A DNA stretch of 64,000 bases from NCBI GenBank assembly GCA_001460835.1, contig CYKH01000459.1, forward strand, positions 22,705-86,704, read 5' to 3'. The notes beneath the pieces are model-generated. The model worked only from the letters and a program-made list of their open reading frames with translations. It was not told where the DNA came from and did no database searches. Of this stretch, positions 28,615 through 38,700 are shown one piece after another. The stretch's first letter is position 1; the number at the start of each line of letters is the position of its first letter. This DNA comes from Bodo saltans. Taxonomy: Eukaryota; Euglenozoa; Kinetoplastea; Eubodonida; Bodonidae. Both the position numbers and the translations under genes were made by a program.

Positions 28615-29885
28615 GTGAGGGATAACGATAGCGAGAGGCGTTACACACTACATCACACAACCAGAGCGGAGTTTTCTTTGCTGTCGCAGAGAAATATGTG
28701 CACGATGTTGTTGTGCGTCAAGAACAATCGCCTCTTGTGGCGCAACCTCTCGCTACTTTCCTCCTTCCCCTCATCTTCCCCCTCTACTATGCACACAAAA
28801 AACACACACCGCCACACACACGCTGCGTCTCTTCCACTTGTGTTCGCTTCATTGATATCCTACCTCTCCCTCACTCCCTCTCTCTTTGATTGGGTTTCAC
28901 TTTAGTGTGTGCTTCGTGTGTTTGCCCCCCTGCGGTGTGCGTGTTCGTTTTATACTTTTCTTATGTTTACAGAGACAAGTGCCCCCAACCCAAAAAGTTT
29001 CCAAAGAGTGACAAAGAAACAAACAATGTTGAAAATGAAAATCCAAAGACATCAAAAAAAAACAATTGACGTTATTTGCAGACTCTACAGAAGAAATTTC
29101 CCGTGGTGATCGCAGCCCAAGTAGCATGCTTTGAATTTGAATGGGGGTCGTGTTCGGTGTGTTCCTCGAGTGTGGAACTGAGAGAACATCATCATCGTCT
29201 CTCATGGCGAATAGCAATTGCATGCCACTTCTGGTGCTGGTCGTTCCGGCCACAGGGTCAACGAGTTCTTCTAGGAGGAACATGCATGAAGTATTGAATC
29301 CGCTCACCTTTCACCTCTCTAATGGTGGCCACTAGGATATGGCCGCACGAACGATGAGAGCGTGAAATGGTTGCGAACGCACAAGAAAACATCAAAAAGA
29401 AAAAAGAAAAAAAATGTTTTCTCATAATTTGAGAGAATATGATAAAGGACATCACGCATAAACAACAACCCTACAACAACCACACCATCATTCCAAGAAT
29501 GACAACATCAAGTTCGGGAAGGGAGCCAACGATGAGAACCAGCTGAGGACAATCAGCACGAAAAGAGTAATAGTGTACACGAAAAGAGTAATAGTGTACA
29601 CGAAAAGAGTAATAGTGTACACGAAGGCGATGCGAGTGGTGTGTGTGGGCAATCCGTCACGGAAAATGGCCAAGATGTGTCCTCATCCATATTCACTCGT
29701 GTGTGTCGTCGTCTCGCTGACTGCTCTCGATCTCACGTTCTTTTTCTCTCTCTGAACAAAATGGCACGGCTCAGATCAAACACAAATACTCAGTTGCACA
29801 TCATTGACACCGATTCCATTTCGTAAATCCCAACTCTTTTTTGCTGTATTTTAATCATTGACAGAATGCGAGAGGATCGAATACG
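28615..29885 (+). other. long gene-free spacer (1.27 kb)
   Basis: The longest gene-free stretch in the window. It holds only short, compositionally poor open frames on either strand. I see pyrimidine-rich stretches (28740-28900), CA-rich simple sequence near 28795-28825, an A-rich block near 29390-29415, and three 21-bp repeats at 29557-29619. No tRNA-like B box or other RNA gene was recognised. Confidence 0.6.
29557..29619 (+). repeat. three perfect 21-bp tandem repeats
   Basis: The unit cacgaaaagagtaatagtgta occurs three times in a row (29557, 29578, 29599), then the first bases of a fourth. It lies in noncoding spacer, 267 bp upstream of the next ATG. Confidence 0.95.
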
Positions 29886-32699
29886 ATGATCGAATTTGGA
29901 GACGAAACTGCCAACGAAGCGGACCGCTATGACATTGCCGGTGACTCCGATGATACTGAAGATGATGATATGTCGTGGGGGCAAAAAGACGATGACGATG
30001 ACGAGAACAGCGTGCATGATCGATCCGGTGCCGACGACCCCTATCCCCTCAGTAGCAGCCCAGGCTTTGACAGGCGTGACGATGTCCACCAAGATCAAGA
30101 ATGGAGGTCCCATCAGGTTGCGTCCCGGCAGCAATTAGCCCAGTTTGACCGCGTTGAGGACATTTCTTCTCCTTTTTATGACCGTGGCGGCAGCGGCGCA
30201 TTGGAGCCCGTCACGCCGCAGCGAGGCGGTTACAATTCAGATGGAATCTCAATCAGCGCTACCACTCCCAGTCGAGCACGCGCAAGCAGCACCACCAGTA
30301 GCATCACGCAAGTCCTTCTACGGTCACATGTGAATTTGACGTTCGGTGTGCGGTCCGACGCATCCATCGCATCAAGTTACGGGATGTCCTCAACAGACGG
30401 CACGCGGGGAGGGCTCAGATCGAAAGTCCTGCGACGCCTCGGCTCGCAAGCCAAACAAGCGGTTGAGAACATCAAAAGTACCTCCATGGCGGAATACATC
30501 GTGGAGTTGAGGGGCCCCTCGTCCATCGATGCCGCCCATCGATCACTTGTGGATGAGGGTGACATCGTTGTGTACAGACTACCGAAGGTGTCCGGGGACT
30601 CAAAAAGTCCAAAGCTTGGTCCTTTGTGTGACGATGGTGATGTGGTGTTTCATCGGCCTTTGTCTGAGATGCTTGACGCTGGGCTTAAAGACCTTGGAAG
30701 GCGCGATACGGTGACATTTCGCTATGTGGCGAAGCAATACGTGCACGAGCTTGCGTATCATAAAACGGGAAGTGTGGCAGGGGAAGCTCGAAAACCCGGC
30801 GGGGATCTGTTGACCAAGTCGGTGTCGATGTTGGATGGCCATCATTCATCGGATGGGGGCAGTGGGTCCTTGGAGGGGTCGTTAAAGGACTTGAGAGCAA
30901 GTGACTCTGCGGTGCTGCCTCCAGCACTTAGAGAAATCGAGAGCCAAGACCCGCTCACAACATTCACTGCAACTACTGTCGCACCGGCGGCCCCAGGGCG
31001 AACATCGTCAACAACAGCTCCCAAGGATAAGAAAGACGGCTCAAACTTACTATACCGCAGGCTGAAGCTGTACCTCCCTCCGCAGCCGTGCTTCGGGTCC
31101 ATCGGCTTGAGCCTTCACTTCGCAACGATCCACCACAGCAAGAAGAAAACGATGAACAAGAAACAACCCACGCACGAGCTGCACCAAGACCCGCTGTCAA
31201 TGAGCGCCGCCGATAAGAAACCTCAAGTTACCGATGGAGATCGCAACAGCGTCAAGTACAATTACTTGGATATTCGATTCGATAACAGCAGCACACGCGA
31301 TAAGTGGTGGGATATTTTACGGCCTATGCTAGGGACGCAACTGCTGCAACATGTTCGCGAAGGGTCAGAGGACGAAGCTGAAATTCGGCGCGTCGAGGCA
31401 CAGGCAGTCATTGACGACATGGTGGGTCACAGGCCGGCCGTGGAGAAGTTCGTGGAGTACTTTCGATCGGACCTTGAAGATCCAGCAGATGTACAGACAG
31501 ATGGCGCCGTCGCTGTTCGCAATACGTCGGATCCACCAGACGGCGGCGTGCTGGAGGTTGTGTTCGGTCCTTTGCACAGGAAGCCGCGAAAGTTATCCAT
31601 TGGGAAAATGCAAACACGCGGTCCTGATGGCGAGCAAATTCTTCGAGATGGCACCGGCACCTCAGAACCACACTTGGTGATAGGGCCGTGTAATCTTCGG
31701 CAGCGTCTGCGTATGGTGCCCTCTCACGCATTTCCTCTACGCACGCTGACGGTATGTGCCCAGGATGACCAGTGGGGCAACACGTTTTACTTAGAGCGAA
31801 GGGACGAGGCATCGGTGAAGCATAGCCTCCTCAACGTGCACTCCCGTAAGATACTTGTGGAGAGGGCTGCCCCTGTCACCACAACGAAGCTATTGAAACT
31901 ACCGTCAGATGCTCTTGGGTCGACAACTGTTGTGTCTTCTCCTCGATGGACTCCATCGCCAGGCTCGTTAGTTCAATCTCCCACCACGAGGTTGCCGTCG
32001 ATGGGTCCTCCTGGACGTGACGATCCACTAACAGACGCAGAGTTCCCCAACAGCCTTGACGAGCATGCAAGTTCCCTAACACCACCCCAAGTACACGAAG
32101 CACCCTCCCAGCACCTCCTCGCGCCCATCACCTCCGCAACGCCTGCAAGGGAGGAGGACCACGGTCCATACCTCCGCATTGAGCTGTCCACGAGATCTTT
32201 TGTGCAGCGGCTTAAGTGGATGCAGTGGTTTACGAGAATATTAGGGAAGCCTGTTGTCTATGTGCACGATAGCACTCGAGATACAAGCGGCCCTCTGCAG
32301 GACACGGACGATGCCGGAGCGGTGGAGGCAGGTGGGGCGGTGACACTCGTGGAGGGAGAGGACGGCACCATCACAAGGATTGTGCATCGTCGCCCTATGT
32401 TCTCGTGGCTGTACGCCAAGCCTGCAGCACCGGCTCCACTCACAACCTCAGTCATACAACGTAGTTCGTCGTTGCTTCAAAACAGATCCTTTCCCCCATT
32501 GCACTCGTCGAAGAGCATGTCGACTTCCCCCTCAACGACCACCGCACGAGTCTCTGGGAGATCATCTCCAACAACCTCACCGACAGACGATCGTGATGCA
32601 AAGAACAACCACCACGAGGCTCTTGTTGAAGGAGGAGAGTCGATTGCTGCCGCTGCGTCGATTCCGCCAGCTGCAGTGTTAAAAAAAAAAATCCAGTGA
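29886..32699 (+). CDS. large Ser/Asp-rich protein, N-terminal part; continues after poly-A frameshift
   Basis: 937 codons as read. The N-terminus is acidic and disordered (DDTEDDDMSWGQKDDDDDE). Segments with PH-domain-like helix ends occur twice: NYLDIRFDNSSTRDKWWDIL near 459 and YLRIELSTRSFVQRLKWMQW near 760. This suggests two split or degenerate PH-like domains that might contact lipids or proteins, at low certainty. The frame ends at 32697 immediately after an 11-A run (32681-32691). The next open frame overlaps it and has no ATG near its start, so the two are probably one gene of about 1325 residues (29886-33865) with one A missing from the run. Confidence 0.7.
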   Translation: MIEFGDETANEADRYDIAGDSDDTEDDDMSWGQKDDDDDENSVHDRSGADDPYPLSSSPGFDRRDDVHQDQEWRSHQVASRQQLAQFDRVEDISSPFYDRGGSGALEPVTPQRGGYNSDGISISATTPSRARASSTTSSITQVLLRSHVNLTFGVRSDASIASSYGMSSTDGTRGGLRSKVLRRLGSQAKQAVENIKSTSMAEYIVELRGPSSIDAAHRSLVDEGDIVVYRLPKVSGDSKSPKLGPLCDDGDVVFHRPLSEMLDAGLKDLGRRDTVTFRYVAKQYVHELAYHKTGSVAGEARKPGGDLLTKSVSMLDGHHSSDGGSGSLEGSLKDLRASDSAVLPPALREIESQDPLTTFTATTVAPAAPGRTSSTTAPKDKKDGSNLLYRRLKLYLPPQPCFGSIGLSLHFATIHHSKKKTMNKKQPTHELHQDPLSMSAADKKPQVTDGDRNSVKYNYLDIRFDNSSTRDKWWDILRPMLGTQLLQHVREGSEDEAEIRRVEAQAVIDDMVGHRPAVEKFVEYFRSDLEDPADVQTDGAVAVRNTSDPPDGGVLEVVFGPLHRKPRKLSIGKMQTRGPDGEQILRDGTGTSEPHLVIGPCNLRQRLRMVPSHAFPLRTLTVCAQDDQWGNTFYLERRDEASVKHSLLNVHSRKILVERAAPVTTTKLLKLPSDALGSTTVVSSPRWTPSPGSLVQSPTTRLPSMGPPGRDDPLTDAEFPNSLDEHASSLTPPQVHEAPSQHLLAPITSATPAREEDHGPYLRIELSTRSFVQRLKWMQWFTRILGKPVVYVHDSTRDTSGPLQDTDDAGAVEAGGAVTLVEGEDGTITRIVHRRPMFSWLYAKPAAPAPLTTSVIQRSSSLLQNRSFPPLHSSKSMSTSPSTTTARVSGRSSPTTSPTDDRDAKNNHHEALVEGGESIAAAASIPPAAVLKKKIQ

Positions 32700-33865
32700 A
32701 CGTGAACGTTGACGTCAAACCGCAGTCCAGCGTCACGAACAACACACTTTCTACTGCTGCATTGCCGCAAGCCGCCACTACTTCGTCGACTGTTACAAGC
32801 GATGCTGCTTGGCAATCAGTGGAACGTCGTATGCGAGCTGCAACTGTCACAGAGGGCGAAGCGCCACGCATCCGACGGCACAAGGCCGCTCGAGGAGACA
32901 CCGTTGGTTCAAAACGAAAACCCCCATCCCTTGTTGAACCCGAGCAACACACCACAACAGAAGCGCCAAGAATCGATGACTCTATTGAGGGCGCCCAACT
33001 TGTTGTTGGCTGCGATCTTGTGTGGGTGCGGAAGCCTCCTGCCGAAACTGACAGTCTCATTGCTCAATGGTCACCGTGTCGGTTGTGTGTGCTGCAGACG
33101 CCTCATTCCACTCTCTCCCCGCTGGACGCGTACGACAGTGTTGACCTTCGGAGGGAGTTCGACGCCTTTGGGTGCACGGTTGGGTTTGATGCTTGCCTCG
33201 CTGCAGACTGGATCACGAGGACGCGGGTCATCATGAAATCTGTGATGATAGTCGAGGAGCAGCGGCAACAAGGGAAGACATCACCACCACCATCACTCTC
33301 TCCCTCATCCGTTGAGCGCTACCAATCTAGTCACGATTGGTCGTCATTGCTTGACGGCTACCAATCTAGTCACGATTGGTCGTCATTGCTTGACGCAATC
33401 GCTGCAACTGACGACTATGATGATATCACCTCCGATAATATTGGTCTGTCTCCCTCCACCGCCGCCGTTGTGAGAGAGCTCCCCGTGCTGGAGTTGTATT
33501 TCGACGCACATCCCGTGTCGCATGCTCGTGCGTTAGATTGGTACATGAAACACCATGAAAACGAGGCTCACCGTAGTCTTAGTCGTGCTGATGATGGTGA
33601 CGAGGAGGGCGTTGGCTCCATACTATCGGATGGGGGCTCGTGGCTTCGCGTCGCAATGATGGAGGCTTGCGCATTTCATCGCCCTCTCGAGCTGAGTGTC
33701 TTGGCTCCGACATCTGCCAGCAGCAGCAGCAGCAGCTCGTGGGCTCAAGGAGGAGACACAGATGCGTCGCTACAATGGGCTCTTGACGTTGCGAGAGCAG
33801 TCTTGCCCTTCTTGCCTGAAGCAACAGTGCTAGATGATAGTGAGCAATATCAATCAAGTTTTTGA
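32696..33865 (+). CDS. C-terminal part of the preceding large protein (frameshifted)
   Basis: This frame is open across the poly-A run and lacks an ATG until 32831. That argues against an independent gene, since no spacer or splice acceptor separates it from the upstream frame. It is Ser/Thr-rich at first, then includes a more structured stretch (GAQLVVGCDLVWVRKPPA, CRLCVLQTPHSTLSP, GFDACLAADWITRTR). A perfect 13-residue duplication (YQSSHDWSSLLDG) lies at 33320-33397, and a Ser run is near the C-terminus. No family was recognised. Confidence 0.6.
   Translation: MNVNVDVKPQSSVTNNTLSTAALPQAATTSSTVTSDAAWQSVERRMRAATVTEGEAPRIRRHKAARGDTVGSKRKPPSLVEPEQHTTTEAPRIDDSIEGAQLVVGCDLVWVRKPPAETDSLIAQWSPCRLCVLQTPHSTLSPLDAYDSVDLRREFDAFGCTVGFDACLAADWITRTRVIMKSVMIVEEQRQQGKTSPPPSLSPSSVERYQSSHDWSSLLDGYQSSHDWSSLLDAIAATDDYDDITSDNIGLSPSTAAVVRELPVLELYFDAHPVSHARALDWYMKHHENEAHRSLSRADDGDEEGVGSILSDGGSWLRVAMMEACAFHRPLELSVLAPTSASSSSSSSWAQGGDTDASLQWALDVARAVLPFLPEATVLDDSEQYQSSF
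33320..33397 (+). repeat. perfect 39-bp tandem duplication, in frame
   Basis: Units 33320-33358 and 33359-33397 differ at most in the last bases (LLDG versus LLDA). The 13-codon length keeps the frame. Confidence 0.93.
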
Positions 33866-34056
33866 TTTTTGTGTTGACCTCGCCACGTTGCTGTTTGTAC
33901 AACTTGTCTCAGTGAGTTTACTTTGGGGCGTTGCTGATTTGAACAAAATGTGTGACATGTAATCTTGTTTCTCGTTTGCCCCCATCATCACAACACCCCG
34001 AGTGGAGAAAGGACAGGCATCACCACTGGATACACACGTGTGTGTTTTTTAAAAAG

Positions 34057-35523
34057 ATGTCATCAACGCGTGCTGGAACAGACGTCATCACTCACGATGG
34101 CGCCGTGGTATCTTCCGATGTCGTCGTGGAGGACCTTGTGCTACTCCCGCCGGAGTTATGCGCACCTCTGCGTGTGGTGCAGTGCGGGGCGATGAGGAAC
34201 GTCGCCGTGGTGGGCGAGGGTTCTGACCTTACTGGGTTGTTTGTATGGCCAGGCGCTCGGTTTTTCTGCGAGTTCTTAGCGGCGCTGCGTGTGAAGAGTG
34301 GTTCGGCCAGTTCCCTTGAGGACTGGGGCTGCAGCGGCCTTGTGGAGCTTGGAGGAGGGGTTGGCCTTGGTGCGTTTGCTGCCTCGCTACTATGGAGCAG
34401 GCTAGACTGTTGGGTAACGGACATCCTGGAGGCAGCTCTACTCCTCGCAGTGACGCAGCGGGAGCATAACATGGTCGAGTTGCTGAAGCAGCGCAGCACC
34501 ATTCGCTTCGGTGTTTTGAATTGGAGATGGGCTGCGGCTGCTATTCGTGGTGAACTCCTTGAGGAGGTCCCTAAGGAGTCGAGCAGCGAAGATCTCACCA
34601 TTCTCACTCCCGACCGATTTCAGCGTATTGTGGAGGGCTGGTCACCAAGCGAAGGACACCTCGAGGAACAGCAACCCTCCTCAACAACAACAACCAGTGG
34701 ACGACGCCTCCCATGGTTGGTAGGGTTGGACATTGTGTACCCTGACCACTCCGACGACAACATGCACAATCTATGCGGCTGCATCGCATCGTCACTCCTC
34801 ATTCGCCGCCGAAGTAGTGGTACTGCTGCGGCTTCCTCCATTTTGCGAGAGCAGTGTACATTGTTGTTTATCGACAGAGATGTCGGCGTGACCCTTCGTC
34901 GTTTGATTGTATGTGCATCGTTGTATAGCCTCACCGTCACACCACTGTTGAGTCCTTTTCACAACAGTGGGGCGAATTCAAAGGCGGACATGCTTGCGTG
35001 GGCAGCTGGGAATTTGGCTGCACCAGGTGCCACGATTGAAAGTGTTGCTCCAGTGTCATGGGCTGCGGTGCACAGCGGAGTATCCGACTACGTCGTTCGC
35101 AGTGCGCTGAGCACGAAGGTGAGCAGCGGTGGTGAGTGGCTGCTGGGTCTCTCCCTCACGTCGCATCACGGTGCATCGGAGGCATCGCACCTCACCACCA
35201 GCGCAGACCTACTCACAGGCTGCTCTCGAACATCGGACGGAACAAAAATTGTGAGCTCCAGCGTCAACAGTCGATGGGTGAGTAGCCTGCCGTGGCTATG
35301 GGCCCCTGCAGGCAGTGAACAGTTTGCCCTTTGGCAGTCTGCCACGTCAGTAGCTGCAGTGTCCAGAGCAGTCGCGATCGTCGACATCAGCGGCCCTTCT
35401 GCTGAGCATGATGCGCCGTACGATGTTGCGTGGGATCAGTCACTGTTGTTCGACAACATCAGCAGTATGCAAACGGACTTAGACGCGATGATGTTTTGCT
35501 GTGCTGATCTGGATGATGAGTAA
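34057..35523 (+). CDS. METTL21/FAM86-like protein methyltransferase (Methyltransf_16 type)
   Basis: A 488-residue SAM-dependent methyltransferase. The pre-motif GLFVWPGARFFCEFL precedes motif I VELGGGVGLG (V96-E97-L98-G99), then CWVTDILEAALLLAV, where the acidic Asp would bind the ribose of SAM. VGLDIVYPD (D225-x2-Y228) is the D-x-x-Y signature of seven-beta-strand protein lysine methyltransferases. Substrates in this family include elongation factors and chaperones; the one here cannot be assigned. It is longer than the usual 220-330 residues owing to a Ser-rich C-terminal region. The ATG at 34057 (MSSTRAG) is preferred over the non-ATG upstream frame. Confidence 0.82.
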   Translation: MSSTRAGTDVITHDGAVVSSDVVVEDLVLLPPELCAPLRVVQCGAMRNVAVVGEGSDLTGLFVWPGARFFCEFLAALRVKSGSASSLEDWGCSGLVELGGGVGLGAFAASLLWSRLDCWVTDILEAALLLAVTQREHNMVELLKQRSTIRFGVLNWRWAAAAIRGELLEEVPKESSSEDLTILTPDRFQRIVEGWSPSEGHLEEQQPSSTTTTSGRRLPWLVGLDIVYPDHSDDNMHNLCGCIASSLLIRRRSSGTAAASSILREQCTLLFIDRDVGVTLRRLIVCASLYSLTVTPLLSPFHNSGANSKADMLAWAAGNLAAPGATIESVAPVSWAAVHSGVSDYVVRSALSTKVSSGGEWLLGLSLTSHHGASEASHLTTSADLLTGCSRTSDGTKIVSSSVNSRWVSSLPWLWAPAGSEQFALWQSATSVAAVSRAVAIVDISGPSAEHDAPYDVAWDQSLLFDNISSMQTDLDAMMFCCADLDDE

Positions 35524-35784
35524 CGCAAGGTGAAGTTCTCCGCGATCTTTTCCGTGTCTTTTTTGCATTTACGTTGTCTCTCCTCGCATTCTAACTGCTG
35601 CTTGATTTTCCATCGATAAACTTCCCTTGTGTGTTGTGCTGTTCAAACACAAAAAGAATATTACTGGAAGACTTGACGTTATTTCTTCCGGAAGAGAAAA
35701 AAAAGAAACACAAACACCTAACGATCGCAATCGAAACCCAACTCCAGAGTTGGAAAAGAGACAACAGTTTACACGGACTTGTGT

Positions 35785-38700
35785 ATGGAAACTGTTTTGC
35801 CCATTCCTCACGGCGACGAGCACGTCGGTGCTCAGCAGCCGCCTACTTCTATTTTATTGAATCACGAACACGAGTCGCAGCCACGTCGGCACAGCACCCC
35901 CAGTGCCACGCCAAGCAGGCGACAATACACTCCAAGCCCTTCCCGCACACCTGGTGGGGGACGCGAGGGCTCCGTGGGTGCTGGTACGCCCATCACCGCC
36001 GTCGTTCCTACCGCAGTGGCGCGTAGCCCAACATTCTTGCGCCCATCAAGCGTGTCGGAGTTCTCAATCCGTTATGCTCGTTACGGCCCCCTGTCTACCA
36101 CACTAGGAGAGGGACAGAATCCTGATGATAGCAACATGAGCAACCAGTCTATTCAGCCGAACACGGCGTTTATTGGTACTGTGGTGCAGCGTGTGCAGCC
36201 CGCAGCCCGCGGTGGGTGCGATGTGCGATCGTGCCATTACATCGCCGAGAATGTGCTGTTTATTACCTACCGTGATGGTAGCCTCGGCATGGTGGACACC
36301 CGTAGTGGGGAAGTCCTGGCCGTCACTACTCCTAGCGACACCTTGTGCACGACGGTGCTCGTTGCCCCGGCCACCTCCTTGGGCAGTGCTGTCGAGGAGC
36401 GTGTTGCGGCGGCACGACTCGACTCACTAGTGCTGTGGTGTGGGTTTACCGACGGCCAAATCCGTGTGATTGGCCCCCACCCCCATTGCCTTCAAGAAGA
36501 TCCCCTGTGCACACTTGTCCGCCATCACGGCCCTATTTCTTCCTTTGTGCATGAGCGAGGCAGTCATTTTGTATTCAGCGGTGCGCAAGACTTCACCATC
36601 GTGCAGTGGGACCTCACCACGCGTGCATTCATTGGACGATTCCATCATGGCGGCTCGACCGTCCGTGCCCTCGCCACTCGCGTCGATCGCTTGTTTAGCG
36701 GTGGCGACGACGGCACGGTGAAGATGTGGGACGTCGTCCAAAAGTCCAGCAGAGAGTGGACGGGCGGGTCACGCGCATCGATTACGCACATGGTGACTGC
36801 TGGGGATACGCTGTGGGGTGCCAGAGAAGACGGCACCCTCGATGTGTGGCGTGCAACGTCTGGGAAGCTGCTCGCCAGCATTCCGCTGTCCTCGCATGGA
36901 CCCATCACGCTGCTCCTTCGCGTTGGGCCTCGCATCTGGGCGAGTTCAATGGGCATCACTAGTGTCGTCGACATTGAATCCCGCCGAGTGATAGAAGAGC
37001 GACGAGATCATAACAGCAACTACGTGCAGTGCGCCGATGTGGTGGCGTCAGCAATGGTCAGCCGTGTGTGGATCATGCCGGTGGATGGGAGCGTTGTCGT
37101 CATGGACACTGAGACGCCCATCGGCGGCGATGAACTTGCGCTGGCCACGGCACTTGAGCGGCGAGAAGAGGAAGTCGTCTTTTTGCGTGAATCGATGGCT
37201 GCGCTGCAGACGCAAGCACTTGAACTCCAACGTCGATGCGACGATCGAGTTGCGCGTGCTCAACTAGAAGCGCTCAACATCAAGGATGAGCTTGAGCGCA
37301 AGGCGGCCACTGTGTCGGATCTGCATCAGCAACTGAACTCAACGATTGAAGAGCTGCACAAGCGTGAAGAACAACTAGCGGCAAAAGACGCAGGAGTCAC
37401 AATGACGTCCGAAGACTCCAACAAAAGCATTCGCAGAGTCATGACGAACCATCTTCAGGCCACGGAGAAGCGCTTGCTAGATGCTGAAATTAAAATTCAA
37501 GCGCTCAACGCTGAGCTGCTGAAAGAGCGCAACGTGAAAGAGTCCCGCATCAAGGAGACCCACGTGGAGGAGGCCGCAGCGTATGCAAAAGTCAATGCAG
37601 CATTGTCCTCAGCTGAGCTGCGCAGGAAGGAATTAGAAAAGCGCATTGAAGAGCTGCAAGATGCCTACCAACGCTTAGAAGTGGAACACAAGAATGTGAT
37701 TGAAACCAACGCCGACCTCACCGCCAAGCTTGGTATCTCGCGGCAGAAGATTGAAGACGCTCAGCAACTTGTCAATCAGCATGCTGCCCAGGTCAAGCAA
37801 TCTGCACGCGAGAAGGCGCAGCTCGCCGCAGTGGCACGATCCTTGAGGGAGGCGCAATCTTCCCCGTCGGTCAATGCACCAGTGACTTCATCCACCAGTC
37901 AAGCCCCTGCCACCAAGCCGAAGGATGCGCCTACTCCAACAAGTCCCATGTCAACGACCCAAAAGAAACGCAAGTCGATGCCCATTCCTATTCTGCCTGC
38001 GAAACCTCAACTCGAGAGATTGTTTAATTACGTCCGTACGGTGTGCACCGCGGCAGATACTCCATCGGACCTGCCCGCTAACATGCTGATGGCGTTGCGC
38101 TATGAATTATCTCGGCAGCAGGACCCCAGTCTTGACGATGTTGTAGTGGCCGCCGATGCCACACTTCCCGTGTCTGAGTATGATGTCTGCCAAGCGATCC
38201 CCAAGCTGGACCTTGGACTTGAAGTCCTCACCACGCAGCATCAGTACGCTCTCCTTCTCACTACGTTACAGTACTACGAGGAGCAGTGGCCTCAATGGTC
38301 TCGTGCGCAACAGGTAGACTGGGCGCAAAAGAAGGGCCTTTATCCGAGTATCTTATCGTTTGTTCGTGATGTGGAGCGGCTGTGCGCTAACTTCAATACG
38401 CTCGGCGCCCCGCGTAAGGATCGCATGGACAAAGCTGCTCGTCGAGCGGAACTGTTGAAGGCTAACGTGCGCAACGCCACGTCCCTCACACAAACAGAAC
38501 TCACATCATTGGTCGGCACACTGCCGCCTGCAATCGCACAACGTGCAACCCGGGAGTTGCAGGCGGGTTGGAAGAGGCTATCACACATGGCCCGTCGTGC
38601 TCTCGTGTTTGATGCAGCGGCGCCGTACGTGAACGACTGGGCTCTCCTTCGCTCCTCACAGCAGGCTGAATTATTTCAAGCACTCTTCACCGTCCCCGCG

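Noticed and set aside
28909-29109. 66-codon + frame in the long spacer
   Set aside because: Short, Cys/Phe then Lys-rich, no motif and no support beyond chance.
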